From: CAVVIO01 sp963748095
GTDB lineage: Bacteria > Bacteroidota > Bacteroidia > Bacteroidales > UBA10428
DNA: 64,000 bases
Assembly (NCBI GenBank): GCA_963748095.1
Contig: CAVVIO010000069.1
Span: 1 to 64,000 of the forward strand
Direction of reading: 5' to 3'
The first letter of the stretch is position 1, and every line of letters begins with the position of its first letter. A program made the translations under genes and the position numbers. Below, piece by piece: positions 9,404 to 18,303 of the stretch. The notes under the pieces were generated by a model that was not told the DNA's origin, searched no databases, and saw only the letters and a program-made list of their open reading frames with translations.

Positions 9404-10264
9404 ATGAATGCAGAAAGAATTACAAAAATCATATTGATAATTGCCGCTGCAATTGTCATTGTAATAGCAGGAGGAATGGCCTATTCGCTTTTTAGCGGGG
9501 CCATTCCTGCATTTAAAACATTCGGTCTGAAATTTATTGTTTCATCTTCATGGAATCCGACAGAAGGAAGGGAATCATACGGGGCTTTGCCTTTTATAGC
9601 AGGTACCCTGATTACTTCTGTTTTGGCATTGATTATTTGCTTTCCGATGGCTTTTTCAACTTCCCTGTTTTTGGGAGAATATTTTCGAGGTAAGAAAATA
9701 GCCGGAATACTGGGTACACTGGTGGATTTATTGGCAGGTATTCCCTCCATTGTTTATGGCTTGTGGGGCTTCTATGTTTTAAAGCCCCTGATAGTTAATT
9801 TAGGATTTAGTCAAAGCGGACTGGGAATATTCACCGCTTCGTTAATCCTGGCCATTATGATTATTCCTTATGCTACTTCTCTGAGTAACGAGATAATTTC
9901 GATGGTTCCGGGTGAGCTGAAAGAAGCAGCTTATTCTTTGGGTGCAACCCGGCGCGAAGTCATTATGAATGTTATTTTGCCTACAGCCAGTTCAGGAATT
10001 GTGGCTAGTTATGTGCTTGCTTTAGGACGTGCTTTGGGGGAGACCATGGCAGTGACTATGCTGATCGGCAATACGAACATTGTTCCCAAAGGTCTGTTCG
10101 GTACAGGTAATACCATGGCCAGTGTTATTGCCAATCAGTTTGGTGAGGCAGAAGGATTAAAATTAAGTTCGTTGATAGCTATCGGATTATTGCTGTTTTT
10201 TATAACAGCTTTAATTAATTACTTGGGTAAGTGGATCATGAAGAGGATATACGGATCATTATAA
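9404..10264 (+). CDS. pstC: Phosphate ABC transporter permease PstC
   Basis: A 286-residue inner-membrane permease with about six transmembrane helices. Motifs include the PstC-specific WNPTEGRESYGALPFIAGT segment after the first helix, GIPSIVYGLWG, and the permease EAA loop ELKEAAYSLGATRREVIMNVILP that docks on PstB. The C-terminus carries NTNIVPKGLFGTGNTMAS, as in other PstC proteins. It pairs with PstA to form the channel. The gene sits between pstS and pstA with gaps of 54 and 52 bp. Confidence 0.94.
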   Translation: MNAERITKIILIIAAAIVIVIAGGMAYSLFSGAIPAFKTFGLKFIVSSSWNPTEGRESYGALPFIAGTLITSVLALIICFPMAFSTSLFLGEYFRGKKIAGILGTLVDLLAGIPSIVYGLWGFYVLKPLIVNLGFSQSGLGIFTASLILAIMIIPYATSLSNEIISMVPGELKEAAYSLGATRREVIMNVILPTASSGIVASYVLALGRALGETMAVTMLIGNTNIVPKGLFGTGNTMASVIANQFGEAEGLKLSSLIAIGLLLFFITALINYLGKWIMKRIYGSL

Positions 10265-10316
10265 ATATATACCTGAAACTGTGATATTAAAATAAATTGG
10301 TCAATATTACAATTAT

Positions 10317-11198
10317 ATGTATTCGATTGAAAATAAAGGAGACAAAGCAAGAATAATCAAAGACCGGGTTTTTTACTCGCTCGTTATCTTTTTTTCTTTA
10401 CTTACTGTAACTCCTTTAATTTTAATATTATTTAAGCTGGTAAGGGAGGGAATAGGACAGATCAGTCTGGATTTTTTCACTCAAACAGAGCCCAATACAC
10501 TCGAAGCCATGGTAGCTCTACAAAATGGCGAAAGAATACCGGGTGGAATAGCAAATGGCATTACCGGAACATTGTTAATGGTTTTACTGGCATCAGCCAT
10601 GGCAATACCGGTAGGGGTTCTTTCAGGGGTTTATCTTTCCGAGAATTCCAATTCAAGATTTGCCTCTTTTGTCAGGTCGGTTGCCGATGTATTGCAGGGT
10701 GTCCCATCTATAGTCCTGGGAGTAATTGCTTATTTGTGGATAGTGAAACATGTTACCAATGGTTATTCAGCTTTGGCTGGAAGCACCTCACTTGCTATAA
10801 TGATGCTTCCAATGATCATCCGTTCTACCGAGGAAACCCTTAAAATGATACCCGTATCGTATAAAGAAGCTGCTTTTGCATTGGGTGTGCCTTATCATAA
10901 AGTTATTTTAAGAGTATTGCTTCCATCGGGATTAAGCGGACTATTGACCGGTATTTTATTGTCCTTATCGAGAATACTTGGAGAAACGGCTCCCCTGATG
11001 CTCACAGCTTTGGGAAGTTCGATGATAAACCTGGATATTACTAAACCCACCAGCGCTGTTCCACTGCTGATATGGGAATTTTATAACAATCCGAATATGG
11101 TGCGATTAATATGGAGTTCTTCCCTGTTTCTTATGGGACTTGTTCTTTTTTTCAATATAATTGCAAAAAGGATCGCAAAAAAATGGAAAATACAGTAA
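10317..11198 (+). CDS. pstA: Phosphate ABC transporter permease PstA
   Basis: A 293-residue membrane protein, second half of the PstCA channel. It shows the DFFTQTEP segment after the first helix, QGVPSIVLGVIAYLW, the EAA loop SYKEAAFALGVPYHKVILRVLLP and the ILGETAPLMLTALG segment typical of PstA. The length matches the family. It ends 3 bp before the pstB start, indicating tight coupling. No oddities seen. Confidence 0.94.
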   Translation: MYSIENKGDKARIIKDRVFYSLVIFFSLLTVTPLILILFKLVREGIGQISLDFFTQTEPNTLEAMVALQNGERIPGGIANGITGTLLMVLLASAMAIPVGVLSGVYLSENSNSRFASFVRSVADVLQGVPSIVLGVIAYLWIVKHVTNGYSALAGSTSLAIMMLPMIIRSTEETLKMIPVSYKEAAFALGVPYHKVILRVLLPSGLSGLLTGILLSLSRILGETAPLMLTALGSSMINLDITKPTSAVPLLIWEFYNNPNMVRLIWSSSLFLMGLVLFFNIIAKRIAKKWKIQ

Positions 11199-11201
11199 CC
11201 G

Positions 11202-11984
11202 ATGAATGAAGCAATTATAAGAATTAATTCTCCGCTTTTAACAATTGAAGATTTATCCATTTCTTACGATTCAGGAAATCTTGCAGTAAAAGAAGTAAGT
11301 GCAGAGGTCAAAAAAAACAGCATAACGGCTATTATGGGACCGTCGGGTTGCGGAAAGAGTACGCTATTAAGGGCTATCAACCGCTTGCATGAACTTTATC
11401 CCAATACACATATGGAAGGAACAATTCTGCTGGATGGAGCCAATATTTTCGATATGAGCCCGATCGATTTACGACGGAAAATCGGAATGGTATTTCAACG
11501 GCCGAATCCATTCCCTACAATGAGTATCTACGATAATGTAATTGCAGGTTATAAGCTCAATGGTATCCGTCTGAAAAAGAATATAAAGGATGAAGTGGTT
11601 GAGAAATCGTTACGCGAAGTAACGTTGTGGGACGAAGTGAAAGATGCATTGTTTAAAAAGGGTACCTTCCTTTCAGGAGGGCAGCAGCAAAGGCTTTGTA
11701 TTGCCCGTGCACTGGCATTCAAACCGGAGATAATCCTGCTGGATGAGCCAACCTCAGCGCTCGATCCGATAGCCACAGCAAAAGTAGAGGATCTTTTAGT
11801 GGGACTTAAAAAAGACTACACCATCATCCTTGTTACACATAATATGTCGCAGGCTGCCCGTATATCCGATTATTCCATGTTTATGTACCTGGGAGAGCTC
11901 ATTGAGTACGGAAAAACCAGAAATGTTTTTTCAAATCCTGTGGATAAGCGGACAGAGGCTTATCTTACTGGTAAATTCGGATAA
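11202..11984 (+). CDS. pstB: Phosphate ABC transporter ATPase PstB
   Basis: A 260-residue ABC ATPase that powers phosphate uptake through PstCA. Walker A is GPSGCGKSTLLRA (~50), the Q-loop region is GMVFQRPNPFPTMSIYDNV, the signature is LSGGQQQRLCIARAL, Walker B is IILLDEPTSALDP, and the H-loop is LVTHNMSQAARISD; all are intact. The FQRPNPFP stretch is characteristic of PstB. The gene lies 3 bp after pstA and 36 bp before phoU. Confidence 0.96.
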   Translation: MNEAIIRINSPLLTIEDLSISYDSGNLAVKEVSAEVKKNSITAIMGPSGCGKSTLLRAINRLHELYPNTHMEGTILLDGANIFDMSPIDLRRKIGMVFQRPNPFPTMSIYDNVIAGYKLNGIRLKKNIKDEVVEKSLREVTLWDEVKDALFKKGTFLSGGQQQRLCIARALAFKPEIILLDEPTSALDPIATAKVEDLLVGLKKDYTIILVTHNMSQAARISDYSMFMYLGELIEYGKTRNVFSNPVDKRTEAYLTGKFG

Positions 11985-12020
11985 TGTACCGATTAGTTTT
12001 TATAAAAAAAGGATCAGGTT

Positions 12021-12716
12021 ATGAGTATTAAAAAAGAGTCAGCAATTCAATCGATCACGGAGGATATGGAGAAATACTCCGCACTCACACTGGATCAGTT
12101 GAATCATTTTATGGAAATCATCCGCGAAGGAAAGGTTAAGATCAATAAAGATACATTGACCGAAATTGAAGACATTGAAAAGAAACTTGATAAATATGAG
12201 GTGAAGGTAAGCGATAAGGTAATCAACACGATAACCCTTTATAATCCGATAGCTTCCGACCTGAGAAAGATTATGTCTGCATACCGCATTTCCGATTATC
12301 TCGAACGAATCGGTGATCTGGTATGGAGCAGTATCAATCATATTCAGGATATTAAAAGTCCTGATTTGTTTTACAAGTTCACCAAACTGCTTGAAAAGAT
12401 GCTGAGCACAAGTGTGGAAATGGTTAAACGTGCCATTATTGCCTATAATTATTCCGATAAGGAATATGCCCTGTGGGTGATCGAAAATGATGAAAGTGTG
12501 GATAAACTTCATCAGAAGCTGGTGGAACGCCTTGTGAAAAAAAGCAATGTCGGACAGGATATGAAGGAATTGATGATCACATTTTTAAGTATCAGGAACA
12601 TCGTTTCGAATATCGAGCGTATTGCTGATCAGGCAACCAATATTGCCGAAGCTGCCATATATTCTTTCGAAGGGATAGATATCCGTCATAAAAAAGAATT
12701 GCCGGAAAATTTATAG
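12021..12716 (+). CDS. phoU: Phosphate signalling regulator PhoU
   Basis: A 231-residue all-helical protein with the duplicated three-helix bundle of PhoU. The metal-binding type motifs appear once in each half, as YRISDYLERIGDLVW and NIVSNIERIADQATNIAEAA. PhoU links the Pst transporter to the PhoR sensor kinase and represses the Pho response when phosphate is plentiful. Here it stands between pstB and a PhoR-like kinase, a layout that fits direct signalling between them. That kinase is unusual (see next entry), so the mechanism may differ from the usual one. Confidence 0.92.
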   Translation: MSIKKESAIQSITEDMEKYSALTLDQLNHFMEIIREGKVKINKDTLTEIEDIEKKLDKYEVKVSDKVINTITLYNPIASDLRKIMSAYRISDYLERIGDLVWSSINHIQDIKSPDLFYKFTKLLEKMLSTSVEMVKRAIIAYNYSDKEYALWVIENDESVDKLHQKLVERLVKKSNVGQDMKELMITFLSIRNIVSNIERIADQATNIAEAAIYSFEGIDIRHKKELPENL

Positions 12717-12786
12717 GTTGATTGAATGATGGCAGGTTGTGTTTTAATAGTTGCTTTGTAGCTAAATATTTTTTAATATTCATAGT

Positions 12787-14556
12787 ATGAAGATCAGATT
12801 GAATTATAAACAGAAGTTGTTTTTGTATTTCTTCGTTGTTTTTGTGATTTTCACAATTATAGTCGGGGCATTTCAATATAACCGCGAGAAGAATTACAAA
12901 ACCGGTCAGCTGGTAACAACGCTGAATATTTATAACGGACTTGTTCATAATTTCATAGAAAGCAACGCTATTTTAACAACACACAGGTACAGTTCGATTG
13001 ATTCGCTGATCAGCATATTCCATCAGAAAAATATCAGAGTAACCATTATCGGTTTTGATGGAAAAGTACTGTATGATAGTTTTGTAAAAGACTATGAACA
13101 TATGGAAAACCATAAAGCAAGGCCTGAAGTACAGAAGGCCCTGTATTCCGATTGGGGATCCAATATCAGAAAATCGGCCACCACCGGAAAAATGTTCTTT
13201 TATTACGCAAAGCTTTATGGGAATTATTTTGTACGTACAGCTATGCTTTATGATATTCAGGGCAAAGAACTTCTGAAACCGGACAAGCTATTCATATTTG
13301 TAATACTCATCCTCTTTTTCATCATCTGGGGATCCCTTGCATATGTTGCGGATAAGTTTGGTAAATCGGTTTCTACTTTAAGCGATTTTGCATTGCAGGC
13401 CGGAACCAGCGGAGAAATAGACACTAAAATACAGTTTCCGGACAATGAGATTGGAATAATCGGCAGGCAGATAGTGGAGATGTTCGACCGCCTTCAAAAA
13501 ACCAAAAATGAAGTGCAGGCCGAAAAAGATAAGCTCATTCATCATATTCAGATATCGAATGAAGGAATTGCCTTTTTCACAGCCGGTAAGAAGAAGATAA
13601 TGGCAAACAATCATTTCATTCAGTATATTAATGTAATATCAAACCGGCTTACCATTTCGCTGGATGATATATTCAAAATAAAAGAACTGGAAGTGGTAAA
13701 TGAATTTATCGATACGAACAAAAAAAACACTGGAATTGCCTATACAGGTGAGTTACCGAGCCTGAATTTCGATCTGCACGTCAGTGGCAAATACTTTTCT
13801 ATAATGTGTATCTTTTTCCAGGACGGTAGTTTTGAGATTTCGATAAATGATATCACCCGGCTGGAAAAACGAAAACTGATGAAGCAGGAGATGACAAATA
13901 GTATTGCACAGGAGTTGCAAACACCCGTGAATGCCATTCGTGGGTTACTTGAAAACCTGGTTGCCGATGAAAACCTGAAACCGGAAGAACGTGACCAATA
14001 TATAAGGAAAGCATTGAAACAGCTGAAACGGCTGAACAAAATCGCAAATGATACTTCAACACTTACAAAGATTGAAGAAACCGCGAGCCTGTATACAATT
14101 AAAGACATTACAATTAAGAATGTCGTAGACGAAGCACTCGATTCCCTGCATACTGGTTTAACTGGTAATAATGTAAAAGTTAATGTTGAGATACCGGATG
14201 ATGTGAAGATCAAAGGTAACAAATCATTGATATCTGCCATATTTCAGAATCTGGTCGAAAACTCGGTTATTTATGCCGGAAAAAATTCCATTATTGATAT
14301 TAAAATGTATTTGGAAGACAAATACAATTATTACTTTTCATTTACCGATAACGGTCCGGGTATACCCGAAGAATATCTTCCGCGTATTTTCGAACGTTTT
14401 TACCGGGTAGGGAAGGAAAAAGGGGACGAATATGAAGGTTCGGGACTGGGACTGGCAATTGTAAAAAATGCCGTTCTGTTCCATAAGGGAGAAATTACAG
14501 CTAAGAACCGTGAGAAAAAAGGAATAGAATTCTTATTCTCATTAAGTAAGAAATAA
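12787..14556 (+). CDS. PhoR-like membrane sensor kinase lacking the phosphoacceptor histidine
   Basis: A 589-residue protein with one transmembrane helix near 12-30, a ~135-residue external sensor, a second helix near 168-188, a HAMP-like linker, a PAS-like region and a DHp/HATPase core. The ATP-binding half looks intact: N-box QNLVENSVIYAG, DNGPGIPEEYLPRIFERFYR and GSGLGLAIVK. In the DHp helix, however, the expected AHELKTP/SHELRTP motif reads AQELQTPVNAIRG. The phosphoacceptor position, residue 375 (codon CAG at 13909-13911), is Gln, and no His is present elsewhere in that helical hairpin. No response regulator gene is adjacent. It follows phoU by 70 bp, so a role in phosphate sensing is likely, perhaps as a phosphatase or scaffold; a sequencing error cannot be excluded. 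Confidence 0.85.
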   Translation: MKIRLNYKQKLFLYFFVVFVIFTIIVGAFQYNREKNYKTGQLVTTLNIYNGLVHNFIESNAILTTHRYSSIDSLISIFHQKNIRVTIIGFDGKVLYDSFVKDYEHMENHKARPEVQKALYSDWGSNIRKSATTGKMFFYYAKLYGNYFVRTAMLYDIQGKELLKPDKLFIFVILILFFIIWGSLAYVADKFGKSVSTLSDFALQAGTSGEIDTKIQFPDNEIGIIGRQIVEMFDRLQKTKNEVQAEKDKLIHHIQISNEGIAFFTAGKKKIMANNHFIQYINVISNRLTISLDDIFKIKELEVVNEFIDTNKKNTGIAYTGELPSLNFDLHVSGKYFSIMCIFFQDGSFEISINDITRLEKRKLMKQEMTNSIAQELQTPVNAIRGLLENLVADENLKPEERDQYIRKALKQLKRLNKIANDTSTLTKIEETASLYTIKDITIKNVVDEALDSLHTGLTGNNVKVNVEIPDDVKIKGNKSLISAIFQNLVENSVIYAGKNSIIDIKMYLEDKYNYYFSFTDNGPGIPEEYLPRIFERFYRVGKEKGDEYEGSGLGLAIVKNAVLFHKGEITAKNREKKGIEFLFSLSKK

Positions 14557-14638
14557 TTTCATTTCAGGACAACAGATTCTGGGACTCTCCAAATTAAAGG
14601 TAAAAAATTAACAGCGGACACACATAACTATATTCAAT

Positions 14639-14680
14639 AAAAAAGTACACACAGAGCTCAGTCATATGTGTACTTTTACT
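14639..14680. terminator. Bidirectional terminator between convergent genes
   Basis: AAAAGTACACA at 14641-14651 pairs perfectly with TGTGTACTTTT at 14667-14677, with T or A runs on each side. It serves the kinase gene on the plus strand and the T9SS protein facing it on the minus strand (whose stop is at 14699). Confidence 0.8.
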
Positions 14681-14698
14681 TATGCAGACAAAATTCTT

Positions 14699-16324
14699 TT
14701 ATCTTTTTAAAATCAAGGGTATGGATTCTACACTTCCGGATGTTTTGAGCTGTAGCAGATAAACACCATTGTTAATGGCACCCAGGTTAAAACGGTGGCT
14801 CTCTATTTCATCAGAAGAATTAAAGATATAATTTGAGACTAATTTGCCCGAGGTATTAAATATATTTACTTCAGCCCTGCCAGTGAAGTTTTTTTGCAAA
14901 CTTAGTCTGAACTCCCCGGCAGAAGGATTGGGATAAATTTCATATCCGTTTCTCCCGGAAATCTCTTTTATGCCTGTTGCCTGTCCTGATATATCGGTGA
15001 AGGAAGTATTATGTGTAAAATTGATGGTTGTATCTCCCATAACATTGTCAATCACAATTCTCCAGGCATGGTCTGTTGGCGGCGGATCGTACTGACCATT
15101 GCCGTTAAAGTCGGCATAAAAATCGACATGATAACTGCTATCTGCCACCATTACCGGGAAAGACATCGAAAAGAAAGCGGTATCGATAGCGTTAATTGTA
15201 GAGTCAGCTACTATATTATTTGCCGGTTGCTCTTTTACCCACAATACAAATTTATTACCGATATGAGGATAGAACTCTTTAAAATTGAGATTCAGCATGT
15301 ATTTCCACATAATATCTGTAAAATTGGTATTATGGGTAAATAAAATAGTAGTATCACCCATTACATTATCCAGAGCTATTCTCCAGGCATGGTCAGTTGG
15401 TGGAGGATCATAGACACCATTTTTGTTATGATCGGCAAAAAAATCAATATTATAACTCATTCCCGGAACAATACCAAGTATTTTATAGGTAGTCGTATCA
15501 GCCGGAAGGGCAGGAACATAGGTACGGTATATTTCTTTTCCCGATTCCTGATTGTAAACCCTCATTGCAAACATTTCTCCGATATGTGGTTGCAATGTTG
15601 CCACATTGAATGTGAGTAAGTAGGGCCACTTGATATCTGTAAAATTGGTATTATGGGTAAACAGGATAGTAGTATCACCCTGAACATTATCCAGGGCTAT
15701 TCTCCAGGCGTGATCAGTTGGCGGGGGATCATAGGTACCGTTACTGTTATGATCGGCAAAAAAATCAATATTATAACTCATCCCGGGAACTATACCCAGT
15801 ATTTTATAGGTAGTCGTATCAGCCGGAAGGGCCGAAACGTGGGTTCGGTATATTTCTTTTCCCGATTCCTGTTCGTAAATTCTTATTGCAAACATTTCCC
15901 CGATATGTGGTTGTAAAGTTGCCACATTGAATGTGAGCAAATAGGGCCACATGATATCTGTAAAATTGGTATTATGGGTGAAATCGAGGGTAGTGTCTCC
16001 TTTTAGGTTGTCTACCTCAAGCCTCCAGGCGTGGTCAGTGGGAGGTGCATCGTACAATCCGTTACCGTTAAAGTCGGCAAAAAAGTCAACCATGTAACTT
16101 TCTCCGGCTTTTGCACCAGAAACGCACAGACTGAATTCTGCAGAAGGAATAGCGGCAATCATTTTCCTGCCAACTTCCTCGTGAGTAGCTTTATCAACAA
16201 CCCTCATTTCAAATTTCTGACCAACATGGGGTGTCATATCCAAACAGTGAAGGGTTATTGTGTATTGGGCATTGACACTGATTGTACTTACCCAAAGAAT
16301 AAAAGGTAGTATTACTTTTTTCAT
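14699..16324 (-). CDS. Secreted four-repeat protein with T9SS type A sorting domain
   Basis: A 541-residue protein with a signal peptide (MKKVILPFILWVSTISVNAQ), four repeats of about 108 residues, and a C-terminal Por_Secre_tail sorting domain (IYPNPSAGEFRLSL, NGVYLLQLKTSG). Each repeat has a first half with PHIGxxF and a second half with a strongly kept block, FFADxNxNGxYDxPP then TDHAWR, GDTT and FTHNTNFTDI. The D-x-N-x-N-G-x-Y-D stretch looks like a calcium-binding loop. Repeats 2 and 3 are nearly identical, so they duplicated recently. I do not recognise this repeat as a named domain. Export through the T9SS is well supported; function is unknown. Confidence 0.82.
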   Translation of the reverse strand: MKKVILPFILWVSTISVNAQYTITLHCLDMTPHVGQKFEMRVVDKATHEEVGRKMIAAIPSAEFSLCVSGAKAGESYMVDFFADFNGNGLYDAPPTDHAWRLEVDNLKGDTTLDFTHNTNFTDIMWPYLLTFNVATLQPHIGEMFAIRIYEQESGKEIYRTHVSALPADTTTYKILGIVPGMSYNIDFFADHNSNGTYDPPPTDHAWRIALDNVQGDTTILFTHNTNFTDIKWPYLLTFNVATLQPHIGEMFAMRVYNQESGKEIYRTYVPALPADTTTYKILGIVPGMSYNIDFFADHNKNGVYDPPPTDHAWRIALDNVMGDTTILFTHNTNFTDIMWKYMLNLNFKEFYPHIGNKFVLWVKEQPANNIVADSTINAIDTAFFSMSFPVMVADSSYHVDFYADFNGNGQYDPPPTDHAWRIVIDNVMGDTTINFTHNTSFTDISGQATGIKEISGRNGYEIYPNPSAGEFRLSLQKNFTGRAEVNIFNTSGKLVSNYIFNSSDEIESHRFNLGAINNGVYLLQLKTSGSVESIPLILKR

Positions 16325-16542
16325 ACGCGCAATGTTTTAGTTGGTTTATTACTATTAAAAAACAGTACGCCAGAAAATTAGTTTTTTTAAAAAGCAGGTA
16401 ACCAGGCTTTTTAACTTAATTTTAACATTGGAAAATTTTCACCATTGGTTAACTTAATTTCTTATGGTTTAAAAAATTCGAAGTCGGAAGTATTGACTTC
16501 TATAGTCTAATAGTCTACGGCCTAATTGCTTGAAAATAATTC

Positions 16543-17232
16543 TCAATAAAGGAAGGGAATCAGCTTTTTTGTTTTTTTACGGTAATCCTCAAATTCGTTT
16601 CCGTATTTGGTTGCCAGGTATTTATCCAGTTTCGGTGCATTGAAGAATGCAAAAAAGCTAAACAGCCATACCGGTATGATCACCGAATACCAGTTATGTG
16701 TAAGAAGAGCATAGGCCGAAACCCACAAAATATCACCGAAATAATTGATGTGCATGGAATATTTAAAGAGCCCCTTTGTATACAGATGGCCTTTATTTTC
16801 GGGAAGTTTCTTCCATTTATCGCGCTGCAATTCGGAAACTGTATTCAAACCCGATCCGAGAATAAACAGCAAAATACCTACGAAATCAGTAAGGCCTAAT
16901 GGGTTCACGGATTTATATCCCAGCAGAGCAAATCCAATATAATAAATAGCAAATGCAAAAGGTATGCTGATGGCTTCTTCCCAGGGCATTTTTCTTCTCA
17001 ATAAATACAGAATAGTGATCAGCATTCGCAGAAAAACGATGCAGTTGAAAATAAAGAGTAAAGTATGTCTTATCTTATTTCCTGTAACATTTACATCGAG
17101 GAACGAAGACATCAGTTTCTGGTACCCGTTATTAAATAATATCCAGTAACTAATGCCAAGTATTAAAACCTCCAGTATAAGTAATACTGTTTTTTGCGGG
17201 ATGCTTTTACTTGTTTGTCCATAAAGTTCCAT
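16543..17232 (-). CDS. DUF1295-type integral membrane protein
   Basis: A 229-residue protein with about six membrane helices. The C-terminal part reads HLYTKGLFKYSMHINYFGDI, then APKLDKYLATKYGNEFEDYRKKTKKLIPFLY. It belongs by eye to DUF1295, relatives of steroid 5-alpha-reductase and isoprenylcysteine methyltransferase; these use the N-Y-x-G-(D/E) and terminal YRKKT(K)xxIPF regions in catalysis. The substrate cannot be told. It starts about 30 bp beyond the terminal hairpin of the candidate structured RNA, so it may be partly transcribed from that promoter by readthrough. Confidence 0.75.
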   Translation of the reverse strand: MELYGQTSKSIPQKTVLLILEVLILGISYWILFNNGYQKLMSSFLDVNVTGNKIRHTLLFIFNCIVFLRMLITILYLLRRKMPWEEAISIPFAFAIYYIGFALLGYKSVNPLGLTDFVGILLFILGSGLNTVSELQRDKWKKLPENKGHLYTKGLFKYSMHINYFGDILWVSAYALLTHNWYSVIIPVWLFSFFAFFNAPKLDKYLATKYGNEFEDYRKKTKKLIPFLY

Positions 17233-17264
17233 CTTTTAATATTTTATTATTCATAAAAATACAA

Positions 17265-17297
17265 AATGGGAACTATTCTTTACAAATAGTTCCCATT
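17265..17297 (-). terminator. Terminal 13-bp hairpin of the candidate RNA
   Basis: AATGGGAACTATT pairs perfectly with AATAGTTCCCATT around a 7-nt loop. On the minus strand it is followed by TTGTATTTTT, moderately U-rich, as in an intrinsic terminator. Confidence 0.65.
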
Positions 17298-17795
17298 CCA
17301 CATTCGGAAACCGTGGTTTCCTTCCGTGCCAGGTTACTGTTATTATGGCCGGCTACCTTTCATTTCCGAAGATTTGTCAGATAACCCATCACCTTCAGTA
17401 TTTTACCTTTTACAGTAAAAAATTCGGGCTGTCCTTTCGGTAATCTTTACGATTATCTTCCGGGACGAAGTGTCTTACGGAACCTGTAATAATGATGTGT
17501 CTTACGATACATAATTATTGCGGGTGAAACGCTCTCTGCTTTTGGCTTTGATAGTTTCCGGCCAAACATACTGAAACCGGAGTTTCATTCTGTTTAGTTG
17601 CCCTCAGACTCAATTTTGGTTAGAACGTTTCCGAGCTTCCTCCATTTTTTGAATTTCAGAGAACGAATTCTCTTTATTCAAACTTCGGCTTCTTGGGTGA
17701 GCAGACCCGGAGGTCTGAACGATCCGGTTCCGGTTTCAATTAAGAAACTTTCTCCGTTTCCACACCGTCGGAGCAGCCTTTTATCGCTCGCCTGG
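17265..17795 (-). ncRNA. Candidate large structured noncoding RNA (~530 nt)
   Basis: No supported gene lies here, yet the stretch is packed with short hairpins. On the minus strand one has a UUCG loop on AGAGAA/UUCUCU, extended by an outer TTTGAAT/ATTCAAA stem (17648-17682). Others are CAGACC-UCCG-GGUCUG (17702-17717), GAAAC-UCCG-GUUUC (17573-17586), GGAAAC-CACG-GUUUCC (17306-17321), a long AATAAT/ATTATT stem (17488-17519) and TTTTAC/GTAAAA (17401-17420). A 10-mer GTGTCTTACG occurs twice 27 bp apart (17470 and 17497, plus-strand reading). A good promoter lies just upstream (17801-17833) and a 13-bp terminal hairpin ends it. Conserved cores of RNase P RNA and tmRNA were looked for and not found. 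The family is unknown to me; the strand and ends are inferred. Confidence 0.6.
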
Positions 17796-17800
17796 TAAAA

Positions 17801-17833
17801 CAAATGTAATAAAATAATCCCTTTAAAGTCAAT
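17801..17833 (-). promoter_or_regulatory. Bacteroidota-type promoter for the candidate RNA
   Basis: Reading the minus strand, ATTG is followed after 21 bp by TACATTTG, a full match to the TTG-N(17-23)-TAnnTTTG promoter of Bacteroidota. The predicted transcription start is near 17795. Confidence 0.65.
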
Positions 17834-18303
17834 TTAATAAGGTTGTAAATATTAACGCGATATCCACCGCAATTATTAACAATTGTTAATATCTGGAAAC
17901 CTGCAATTGATATGTTTTGTCGCTGAATTTGTATGCGGAAATTAACAATTTTCTGACAGGATTATTTTTATTGGAAAATGATTTTTGGGAAATATTGAAT
18001 GTTTGATTAGGGAAAATTAGTTGTTATTCAATCAAAAATTTTATATAGTGTCGGCAAAAAAACTCCATTTTCCACGTTACACTTGTCAGAAAATTTCTCA
18101 TTTACATTATTAAACTTCGGATTTCCTGACTTCGTAAGCCTTGAAAATGAACTTTTCTTATCCAATACCGGGCTTTTCGGGCATGCACTATATAGGAACG
18201 TTTTTTTGACACATTCATTACATCTTATTTTTTTCTTTCCCGTTCATTAAGATGTTCGAATTTCATTATGACTATCACTATATTTATATGTGATGGTTAA
18301 CAG
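17834..18303. other. AT-rich noncoding stretch with a 16-bp palindrome
   Basis: No gene is seen. The perfect palindrome ATTAACAATTGTTAAT at 17875-17890 lies about 45 bp upstream of the RNA promoter's -33 element and could be an operator for it. The rest is AT-rich with no feature I can support. Confidence 0.4.

Noticed and set aside
14699..16324. Plus-strand frames of 76-110 residues opposite the T9SS protein
   Set aside because: Shadows of the repeat-rich minus-strand gene; no pattern of their own.
17265..17795. RNase P RNA or tmRNA
   Set aside because: The conserved RNase P P4 core and the tmRNA ends and tag were not found.
17598..17798. Plus-strand 66-residue frame inside the candidate RNA
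   Set aside because: No ribosome site or family pattern, and it lies antisense to the structured RNA.
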